Assembly: GCA_964508025.1 (NCBI GenBank)
Contig: CAZDSF010000082.1
Location: forward strand, 1-15,444
Reading direction: 5' to 3'
Length of the DNA: 15,444 bases
Source of the DNA: JAAZNO01 sp964508025
Lineage (GTDB): Bacteria; Chloroflexota; Anaerolineae; B4-G1; SLSP01
How positions within the stretch are numbered: the first letter of the stretch is position 1; every line of letters begins with the position of its first letter. Positions 6,635 to 12,132 of the stretch are shown here, piece by piece. The notes below the pieces were generated by a model, which saw nothing but the letters and a program-made list of their open reading frames with translations, did no database searches and had not been told where the DNA came from. The translations under genes were made by a program, and so were the position numbers.

Positions 6635-7899
6635 TGCAGCACTTCCTCAATAACGATTCCCTCTTCCTGGCGGGAGAGGATGGTCTTGGTGCGCAGCTTT
6701 GCCAGCGGGCGCTCCAGGAAAGGCAGCTCATACTGCCCGAAAAGCCCTTCGGGGCGCAGCAACATCATGATGAGCAGCACCAGCGGGTAGGCGACAAAGC
6801 GCCACGTCTCAAAGCCCTGGGGCAGGAACAGCCGCAGGGCGCCTTCGAGCAACAGAATCCACAAAAATCCGGTGATCATGGTGCCGGTCATGCTGCCCAG
6901 CCCGCCGAAGACGACGATGATGAGGGGGTTGAAGGATTGGATGAAGCTGAAGGATTGGGGATGCAGGAAAGCCAGGTCGTGGGCGCGGATGCCGCCCGCG
7001 AAGCCGGCGAAGATGCTGCCCACCACGAAAGGCAGGAGTTTGGCCTGGGTCACATCAATGCCGACCAGTTCGGCAGCGCGTTCATCTTCGCGCACCGCGA
7101 GGATCGCGCGCCCGGTGCTGGAGTGTAGCAGGTTACGCATGATGATGACCACCAGCATGAAGACGAGGAAGACCCAGGTCCAGGTTGTCCATTGCGGAAT
7201 GCCCACCATGCCGCGCGCGCCTTTCATTTCGGGGAAAGGCAGAATGGTATCGGTGTTATCCAGCAGCACTTTGACGATGATGGTGAAACCCAGCGTGGCG
7301 ATGCCGAAGTAATCGGAGCCGAGGCTCAACACGGGGATGCCGAAGAGGAAACTGGCGATCCCGGCGAGCAGCGCGCCGCTGAGCAGCGCCAGGAAGAAGA
7401 CGATCTGCTGGGTGATTGCTGCTGGCAGCGGCAGTAGCAGCGCATTCAGCACCGGTTCGAGCAACGGGCGCAGCCCCACTACCGCGATCCAGTAGCCTAA
7501 TGCCGTCGCCAGCAGGTAGGCCAAAAAGCGGGTGGTGACTTTGATGTTGTAGAAGCGGCGCAGCAAGGCCCCGACCAGCATGTACAATCCCAGCACCACC
7601 AACGAGCCGAAGAAGCCGACGACAATGCCCGAAGGGTCATCTTCGAGCCAACGCCAGGTGATGTCGGCAGCGCCATAAGCGCCAATGGCATAGAAGCCGT
7701 ACTGTCCCAGCGAGAATTGCCCATTGAAGCCGTAGATCAGATTGAGGCCCAGCGCCACCATCGTGATCGCCGCGCCCCAGAAGATGATGCCGCGCCAGAA
7801 GTTGTTCAGCAGGCCGAAACTTAGCAGCAGCTGAATCACGATATAGATCGCTAGCATCATCCCGAAAAAGCTGAGGGTGGATTTCTTGATGTTTTTCAT
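6631..7899 (-). CDS. livM: Branched-chain amino-acid ABC transporter, permease LivM (enlarged)
   Basis: A membrane permease of the liv uptake system, 422 residues, mostly hydrophobic helices. Family landmarks are VALGLNLIYGFNGQFSLGQYGFYAIGAY (48-75), LGSDYFGIATLGF (193-205), TGRAILAVREDERAAELVGID (262-282), the cytoplasmic loop that contacts the ATPases, AGFAGGI (298-304), FGGLGSMTGT (331-340) and LRPEGLFG (381-388). Between residues about 90 and 190 there are roughly 100 residues, with probably two or three extra helices, where a typical LivM core has far fewer. A charged tail of about 35 residues follows the usual end. The start at 7899 lies 8 bases after the livH stop, with only a weak AAAGAA ribosome site, so coupling to livH translation is likely. 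Confidence 0.93.
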   Translation of the reverse strand: MKNIKKSTLSFFGMMLAIYIVIQLLLSFGLLNNFWRGIIFWGAAITMVALGLNLIYGFNGQFSLGQYGFYAIGAYGAADITWRWLEDDPSGIVVGFFGSLVVLGLYMLVGALLRRFYNIKVTTRFLAYLLATALGYWIAVVGLRPLLEPVLNALLLPLPAAITQQIVFFLALLSGALLAGIASFLFGIPVLSLGSDYFGIATLGFTIIVKVLLDNTDTILPFPEMKGARGMVGIPQWTTWTWVFLVFMLVVIIMRNLLHSSTGRAILAVREDERAAELVGIDVTQAKLLPFVVGSIFAGFAGGIRAHDLAFLHPQSFSFIQSFNPLIIVVFGGLGSMTGTMITGFLWILLLEGALRLFLPQGFETWRFVAYPLVLLIMMLLRPEGLFGQYELPFLERPLAKLRTKTILSRQEEGIVIEEVLQ

Positions 7900-7907
7900 G
7901 TTCTTTA

Positions 7908-9212
7908 TTACACTTTCTCACCGGGAGGCTCGCCGAAGAGGCCCTGGGGACGGAACAACAACACGATGATGAGCAGCGAGAAAGCGATGGCGTCGCGCAT
8001 AGGCGTGGAGATGAAGGCGGCTGCCAAAGTCTCTGCCTGGCCCATAATCAATGACCCGACCAGGGCGCCTGGAATGCTGCCGATGCCGCCCAGCACGGCG
8101 GCGACGAAGGCTTTGAGACCGGGGATAATGCCCATGAGGTGGTGTACCTGTGGGAAGGCGGTCGCATAGAGCACGCCCGCCGCGCCGCCGAGCGCGCCGC
8201 CCAACGCAAAGGTGGCCGTGATAACCATATCTACGTTGATGCCCATGAGCCGCGAGGTGGGTTTGTCATAGGCGGTCGCGCGCATGGCCTTGCCCAGGCG
8301 CGTTTGGGTCACGATGTACTGCAAGACCACCTGGAGCAGGATCGAACCTGCCATGATGACCAACATCACATTGGATACGGAGAGATTCCAAACTCCGCGC
8401 GCAGTTTCGATGTGCAGGGTGGTGAGGGTGAGGACGACAGCCAGGAAGCCGCCAAACATCATACCAAATTGCAGGATGGGGTTGCGCGCCCAGATCTGGG
8501 CGTTGATGTTGCCGCGCTTTCCCAGGATCCGCAAGGTGATGGAGGCGCCTACCGATACCACGAACAGCAGCCAGAGCGCGATGACGATACCTACGGGAAC
8601 GCTATCGGTGGCGAAGATCATGATGTCAAAGGGCCGCTGATAGGTGATATAGTTGTTGGTTAGGGTGAAGGGCAGGGCGCCGAAGTATTCCAGGAAGAAG
8701 GAGACGCCAATGGCGGTGATCAGCGCTGCAATGCGGGGTTTTTCACGCAGCGGCCGGTAAGCGAAACGTTCGATGACGACAGCCAGGGTGCCCGAAACGA
8801 GCATCGAGAGCAGGATGATGGTCATGGCGCCCAGAATGGTGCTTAACCCTGGCGCGATGCCGGGGAAGAGTGTTTCGGGCCACCAGTTGAGTTGCATGAG
8901 TCCAATTGCGTAGAAGCTGGTGAAGGCCCCGATCATGAATACATCGCCATGGGCAAAGTTGATCAATTTCACGATACCGTACACCATCGTGTATCCCAAC
9001 GCGATGAGCGCGTAGATGAATCCGAGTTGCAGACCATTGAGCATTTGTTCGATGAACAACGAGGGGTTGCGCAGCAGTTCGCGTCCCAAAACCAGCACTA
9101 CACCTGCTCCGCCGAGCGCAAAAATTACCGAGCTGATGGTATTCAAAATCTGCCCATTGCGGCGTTCCAGAATGGCGCTGGCTTTTTGGCGCGAGTGTTT
9201 AGTTAGGGTCAT
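7908..9212 (-). CDS. livH: Branched-chain amino-acid ABC transporter, permease LivH (enlarged)
   Basis: The partner permease of LivM, 434 residues compared with about 290-310 in most LivH proteins. Conserved parts are MLNGLQLGFIYALIALGYTMVYG (57-79), KLINFAHGDVFMIGAF (82-97), VIERFAYRPLREKPRIAALITAIG (146-169), RLGKAMRATAYDKPTSRLMGI (305-325), the ATPase-contact loop, and GLKAFVAAVLGGIGSIPGALVG (365-386). The extra length comes from an N-terminal extension of about 50 residues with one more helix, and an insertion at about 195-280 that appears to hold two more helices. The ATG at 9212 is preceded by GAGGAGG at a spacing of about 5. A 96-base gap with a hairpin separates it from livK. Confidence 0.93.
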   Translation of the reverse strand: MTLTKHSRQKASAILERRNGQILNTISSVIFALGGAGVVLVLGRELLRNPSLFIEQMLNGLQLGFIYALIALGYTMVYGIVKLINFAHGDVFMIGAFTSFYAIGLMQLNWWPETLFPGIAPGLSTILGAMTIILLSMLVSGTLAVVIERFAYRPLREKPRIAALITAIGVSFFLEYFGALPFTLTNNYITYQRPFDIMIFATDSVPVGIVIALWLLFVVSVGASITLRILGKRGNINAQIWARNPILQFGMMFGGFLAVVLTLTTLHIETARGVWNLSVSNVMLVIMAGSILLQVVLQYIVTQTRLGKAMRATAYDKPTSRLMGINVDMVITATFALGGALGGAAGVLYATAFPQVHHLMGIIPGLKAFVAAVLGGIGSIPGALVGSLIMGQAETLAAAFISTPMRDAIAFSLLIIVLLFRPQGLFGEPPGEKV

Positions 9213-9240
9213 AATAGCCTCCTCATTCCTGCAAATTCAA

Positions 9241-9284
9241 ACACAAGGACCGGGTTCAACTTCCGGTTCTCCGGGCCATTGTGT
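9241..9284 (-). promoter_or_regulatory. Intercistronic hairpin between livK and livH
   Basis: Bases 9241-9254 and 9271-9284 pair as ACACAA/TTGTGT, then a bulge, GG/CC, a single mismatch and CCGG/CCGG around a loop of about 16 bases. No clean run of T follows on the minus strand, so full termination is not expected. Such hairpins after a binding-protein gene commonly protect its mRNA or reduce read-through into the membrane genes. That role is inferred from position. Confidence 0.45.
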
Positions 9285-9308
9285 TCAGTGGTTGTTAGAC
9301 CGTGGGCT

Positions 9309-10448
9309 TTAAGGCTCGATCGAGTCTACGAACCGGATCTGTCCGCCCGTGACTTTCAGCATGGCGGCGGCTTTAACCGGATTGTGCTGGGTATCGTACA
9401 CAATCTCGCTGGAAACGACCGGGAAAGTGCCGCCCGAAATCGTCTTGGCTACCGCGACAGGATCCGCGCTGCCGGTCTGTTCGATGCCCTTCAACAGCAC
9501 GGTGGTCGCATCATAAGCCAGCGTCGCCAGCGCGTCTGGCACGGAGCCGTATTTCGCCTGGTACCGCTTCACGAAGTCCTGCACCTCAGGGCGCGGATCT
9601 TCGGGGGAGTAGTGGTTGGTGAAGTAGCCGCCCTCCAACGCCTTCACATCCAGGTCGGGGGAATCCCAACCATCGCCGCCCAGGAAGGCCGCGGTAACAC
9701 CCCGCTCGCGCGCCTGCGCCGCGATCAGGTTGACCGTGGAGTAGTAGTCCGGCAGATACAGGATGTCGGGGTTGGCGTCTTTGGCCTTGCTGATGATAGC
9801 GGAGAAGTCTGAATCGTCGCCGGTGTAGGTTTCTCTAACGACAACCTGCCCGCCGCCAGCCTCGAAGGCCGCGATGAAGAACTCAGCCAGGCCGCGCACG
9901 TAGTCGTTACCCTGATCCAGGAAGACGGCTGCGGTCTTGGCATTGAGGTTTTCGAGCGCGAATTTCGCGGCTGCCGTGCCCTGGAAGGGATCAATGAAGC
10001 AGGCGCGGAAGATGAGGCTCTTGGTGTTCCCGCGTGAATCCACAGTCACAGCGGGGTTGGTGGAGGTGGGGCTAATCTGCAGCACGCCCTTGGCCATCGC
10101 AATCTCGGAGATGGGAATGGAGGCGCTGGAGCAAACCTCGCCGATGATGAACTTGACGCCGTCCTGGTCAATGACCTTGTTGGCGGCACTGACCGCGGCC
10201 TCGGCGTTGCACTGGCTGTCTTCGACCACAACTTGGATCTGCTGTCCCAGTACGCCGCCCTTGGCGTTCCACTCGTCAATTGCCATCATCGCGCCGTCGC
10301 GGGTGGACTGCCCGAAGGTTGCCACATCGCCGCTCAACGGGGCCAGAATGGCGATTTTGATGGTGTCGCCGCCCGATTTACCGCAGGCGGTGAAACTCAA
10401 CAGGGAGATCACCAACATCACACCTAACAAAACCGATCGTGTACGCAT
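9309..10448 (-). CDS. livK: Branched-chain amino-acid ABC transporter, substrate-binding lipoprotein (LivK-type)
   Basis: An extracytoplasmic receptor that captures the substrate and delivers it to LivHM. The 379 residues begin with a lipoprotein signal: basic MRTR, a hydrophobic stretch (6-19) and SFTAC, with Cys22 as the likely lipidated residue. The mature part is a type-1 periplasmic-binding fold: IKIAILAPLSGDVATFGQSTRDGAMMAIDEWNAKGG (30-65), VEDSQCNAEAAVSAANKVI (75-93), ISPTSTNP (125-132), FLDQGNDYVRG (176-186), FLGGDGWDS (255-263) and AYDATTVLLKGI (311-322). The ligand may be leucine/isoleucine/valine or another small amide such as urea; the sequence does not decide. The ATG at 10448 is chosen because GAGGAGGAG lies just upstream; an in-frame TTG at 10463 is part of that ribosome site. 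First gene of the operon. Confidence 0.95.
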   Translation of the reverse strand: MRTRSVLLGVMLVISLLSFTACGKSGGDTIKIAILAPLSGDVATFGQSTRDGAMMAIDEWNAKGGVLGQQIQVVVEDSQCNAEAAVSAANKVIDQDGVKFIIGEVCSSASIPISEIAMAKGVLQISPTSTNPAVTVDSRGNTKSLIFRACFIDPFQGTAAAKFALENLNAKTAAVFLDQGNDYVRGLAEFFIAAFEAGGGQVVVRETYTGDDSDFSAIISKAKDANPDILYLPDYYSTVNLIAAQARERGVTAAFLGGDGWDSPDLDVKALEGGYFTNHYSPEDPRPEVQDFVKRYQAKYGSVPDALATLAYDATTVLLKGIEQTGSADPVAVAKTISGGTFPVVSSEIVYDTQHNPVKAAAMLKVTGGQIRFVDSIEP

Positions 10449-10480
10449 TTCTCTCCTCCTCAAGATACTAGGTTAATGCA

Positions 10481-10537
10481 TCACTGCAACATGTTGGGGT
10501 TTGCATTCGGTATTGGATTGGCTATGATACCTCCTTA
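10481..10537 (-). other. Orphan consensus ribosome-binding site in the liv leader, possible 14-codon leader peptide
   Basis: On the minus strand, TAAGGAGGT (10537-10529) is an almost perfect Shine-Dalgarno sequence about 85 bases upstream of livK and with no livK start nearby. The only frame of note after it starts with ATA at 10525 and reads 14 codons (I-A-N-P-I-P-N-A-N-P-N-M-L-Q) to TGA at 10483-10481. ATA is a very rare initiator, so translation is doubtful. The site could also be a decoy or standby ribosome site. Confidence 0.25.
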
Positions 10538-10540
10538 CAT

Positions 10541-10593
10541 TAAAAAGAATACGTGGCAGAGAAGGGGGTGTGCTCTAGCTACTTACTGCCACG
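10541..10593 (-). promoter_or_regulatory. Leader stem-loop with U-rich tail, possible attenuator of the liv operon
   Basis: Bases 10586-10593 and 10552-10559 are exact complements (CGTGGCAG/CTGCCACG) around a 26-base loop. On the minus strand the stem is followed by TATTCTTTTT. It lies at the very start of the transcript expected from the promoter at 10601-10628. Its form is that of a weak terminator with a large loop, so early termination or 5' mRNA protection are both possible. No clear alternative anti-terminator pairing was found. Confidence 0.4.
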
Positions 10594-10600
10594 CTTCTAC

Positions 10601-10628
10601 ATTGTAGCAAAAAGCGTGGACATGTCAA
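10601..10628 (-). promoter_or_regulatory. Sigma70-type promoter of the liv operon
   Basis: On the minus strand a perfect TTGACA -35 box (10628-10623) and a TACAAT -10 box (10606-10601) are separated by 16 bases. The start point would be near 10594, giving a leader of about 145 bases before the livK ATG at 10448. The -35 box forms half of the palindrome at 10624-10635. Confidence 0.78.
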
Positions 10629-10635
10629 ATTTGAC
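10624..10635. promoter_or_regulatory. 12-bp perfect palindrome spanning both -35 boxes, candidate operator
   Basis: GTCAAATTTGAC is its own reverse complement. It is built from the -35 boxes of the two divergent promoters, TTGACA leftwards and TTGACC rightwards, which overlap its two ends. CATG lies on both flanks (10620s and 10637-10639 region), extending an imperfect dyad. A dimeric regulator bound here would block both promoters at once. Part of the symmetry is forced by two head-to-head -35 boxes, so an operator is only a possibility. Confidence 0.45.
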
Positions 10636-10658
10636 CATGATGAAAAGCCGGATATAAT
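10631..10658 (+). promoter_or_regulatory. Sigma70-type promoter of the small membrane protein gene at 10699
   Basis: A TTGACC -35 box (10631-10636) and a perfect TATAAT -10 box (10653-10658) are separated by 16 bases. The start point would be near 10665, leaving a leader of about 34 bases that contains AAGGAGGA just before the ATG at 10699. It stands back to back with the liv promoter. Confidence 0.78.
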
Positions 10659-10698
10659 AGGAGCATTGTAATAAGTTAGGCTGTTTCAAGGAGGAATC

Positions 10699-11085
10699 AT
10701 GCGTAATCCCCGTACCCGGTTGATTGTTCTCATTGTGTTGCAGATCATCGCTGTGAGCCTTTATCCTCCGGCGTTCTTTGCTCGCGCTCCACAAGCCGCA
10801 TTATTGCCCCCCGTGTTGTTGCTCTTGTTGTCCTTTGCGCTTGTGGGCATGAATGTGGGCGTGCTTACCCCAATTTCTGGGCGCACGGCATTGATTTTGG
10901 TGCAGGGACTGAACATTGTCGTACGCCTGATTATGTTCTTTCCAAATTTGAAGGTTGCCGGTTCCTGGGATGTGCTTTTGGCGCTGTCGCAGCTGGTGGG
11001 GATGGGGCTTTCATGGTTCACCATGATGAAGCTGGAACAACTGCCGCAGACGGAGCTGTTATTGCGCGCCGATAAGGTGCAGTAG
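10699..11085 (+). CDS. Small four-helix membrane protein, function unknown
   Basis: I do not recognise the family. The product has 128 residues with a basic N-terminus (MRNPRTR) and four likely transmembrane helices at about 8-27, 34-56, 63-81 and 89-110, then a short charged tail. Positive residues at the N-terminus suggest that both ends are cytoplasmic. AAGGAGGA ends a few bases before the ATG, a near-consensus ribosome site. It is transcribed alone from a strong promoter that stands back to back with the liv promoter, so shared control with amino-acid uptake is possible, but nothing in the protein itself shows a transport role. No clear terminator follows before the next promoter. Confidence 0.8.
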   Translation: MRNPRTRLIVLIVLQIIAVSLYPPAFFARAPQAALLPPVLLLLLSFALVGMNVGVLTPISGRTALILVQGLNIVVRLIMFFPNLKVAGSWDVLLALSQLVGMGLSWFTMMKLEQLPQTELLLRADKVQ

Positions 11086-11209
11086 ATCAGAACGCGGCGC
11101 GGCATAGTGCGCCTCTGGTGAGCAGGATTAGCGGTTGTAGCCATTCCTTTCGGCGTAGTGTAGGCGTGTTGGGCGCAGGATGTGCTCCGATTGCCGTGGC
11201 TTAGCGCGT

Positions 11210-11237
11210 TTGACAATGCTCAAGATTGGGTTACAAT
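11210..11237 (+). promoter_or_regulatory. Sigma70-type promoter of the L25 gene
   Basis: TTGACA (11210-11215) and TACAAT (11232-11237) are separated by 16 bases. The start would be near 11244, leaving a structured leader of about 130 bases before the ATG at 11373. The rest of 11086-11209 holds only a weak GGCGC/GCGCC hairpin (about 11098-11115) without a T run. Confidence 0.75.
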
Positions 11238-11253
11238 ATCGCTGCCTGGTCGT

Positions 11254-11279
11254 GGGCCGCATAGTGGTGCGGCCTTTTT
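11254..11279 (+). terminator. Terminator-like hairpin in the L25 leader (possible attenuator)
   Basis: GGCCGC (11255-11260) pairs with GCGGCC (11269-11274), extended inward by A-U and U-G around an AGTG loop and outward by one G-U pair. TTTTT (11275-11279) follows at once. The form is that of a standard intrinsic terminator. It begins only about 10 bases after the expected start of the L25 transcript, so it either ends read-through from the gene at 10699 or acts as an attenuator for L25, or both. Confidence 0.6.
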
Positions 11280-11296
11280 AATTTCGATTGCGCCGG

Positions 11297-11335
11297 AGCT
11301 GCGCCAGGCGGGTGAAGTCATTTACCTGGCGGGCT
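11297..11335 (+). promoter_or_regulatory. Second leader hairpin upstream of L25
   Basis: CGCCAGG (11302-11308) pairs with CCTGGCG (11325-11331), extended by AGCT/GGCT with one bulged G, giving about 11 pairs around a 16-base loop. It lies in the 5' leader about 26 bases before the ribosome site GGAGGAG (11361-11367). Feedback control by the RNA-binding product L25 is conceivable but not shown. Confidence 0.4.
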
Positions 11336-11372
11336 GATTGCCCCGAAGGATTTTGTGAATGGAGGAGTATTG

Positions 11373-12017
11373 ATGGAGCGAATTCAAGTATCGGCCTCGC
11401 CCCGTACTGTGATTGGGAAGCAGGTCAAGCAATTGCGTCGAGAAGCGCTTACCCCAGGCGTCATTTATGGACACGGTTTCGAGCCTTTGGCCGTGCAATT
11501 TGCCAGCCGGGAACTGGAGGCGGCCCTGATGCGGGCCGGTACCAGCACCTTGTTGTATGTGGATGTGGCAGGTGTGGCGCAACCTTATACTGTGATCGTG
11601 CGCGATCTTCAACGCCACCCGCTCAAGCGTTATGTCACTCATGTGGATATGCAAGCGCTTAACATGAGCGAGACGGTGCGCGTGCCGGTGTCCCTGGTAT
11701 TGGTGGGCGAATCGCCGGCCGTGCGCGACCTTCACGGGATGCTGTTGCACATCATTACCGAGGTCGAGGTTGAGTGTTTGCCTTCCGCCTTGATTCCCGC
11801 CATCGAAGTTGATGTTTCGGGGATGAAGGAGCTGGGTGCGGTGCTGACGGTCGGTGATCTGGCAGTCCCAGAAGGCGTCGAGATTCTCACCCCTGCGGAT
11901 GAAATTGTGGTGCAGGTCAGTGAGCCGGAAGCGGAAGATCTTGAGGCGCAGACAGTTGCTCCTGCTGCCGAGGTGGAAGTGGTGCGCAAGCGCAAGGCTG
12001 AAGAAGCCGAGGATTAG
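11373..12017 (+). CDS. rplY: 50S ribosomal protein L25, long CTC form
   Basis: L25 binds 5S rRNA in the central protuberance of the large ribosomal subunit. The 214 residues are the long general-stress-protein CTC form: an N-terminal 5S-binding domain (about 1-90) with LRREALTPGVIYGHGFEPLAV (22-42) and VIVRDLQRHPLKRYVTHVDMQAL (74-96), then the C-terminal TL5/CTC beta domain (about 97-185) with VPVSLVLVGESPAV and ELGAVLTVGDLAVPEGVEIL. A charged tail rich in Glu, Ala, Lys and Arg ends the protein. The ATG at 11373 is chosen because GGAGGAG precedes it by 5 bases and the domain starts there (MERIQVSASPR). It is a single-gene unit with its own promoter, leader and terminator. Confidence 0.94.
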   Translation: MERIQVSASPRTVIGKQVKQLRREALTPGVIYGHGFEPLAVQFASRELEAALMRAGTSTLLYVDVAGVAQPYTVIVRDLQRHPLKRYVTHVDMQALNMSETVRVPVSLVLVGESPAVRDLHGMLLHIITEVEVECLPSALIPAIEVDVSGMKELGAVLTVGDLAVPEGVEILTPADEIVVQVSEPEAEDLEAQTVAPAAEVEVVRKRKAEEAED

Positions 12018-12050
12018 CGTCCGCCGTTTTGGCGCTGCATTTTGATTGCT

Positions 12051-12088
12051 ACGCCGACCGGCCCACACAGGGGGCTGGTCGGCGTTTT
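12051..12088 (+). terminator. Rho-independent terminator of the L25 gene
   Basis: Bases 12051-12063 pair with 12073-12085 over 13 positions with one G-U, around a 9-base loop, and the stem runs into TTTT (12085-12088). It begins 34 bases after the L25 stop. The minus-strand side lacks a T run, so it probably does not serve the convergent glucosidase gene. Confidence 0.85.
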
Positions 12089-12132
12089 GTTGTGCGGCGC
12101 AGAAAGCAGTCGCCTGGTGAGATCGAGCTGCG

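Noticed and set aside
10449..10463. Upstream TTG start for livK
   Set aside because: The TTG and the next three codons are the GAGGAGGAG ribosome site of the ATG at 10448, which directly precedes a normal lipoprotein signal.
11095..11115. Hairpin GGCGC/GCGCC after the membrane protein gene
   Set aside because: Only five pairs and no T run, so it cannot be supported as a terminator.
11180..11281. 33-codon plus-strand frame starting with ATG between the membrane protein and L25
   Set aside because: It has no ribosome site, spans the L25 promoter and ends inside the T run of the hairpin, so it is not a credible gene.
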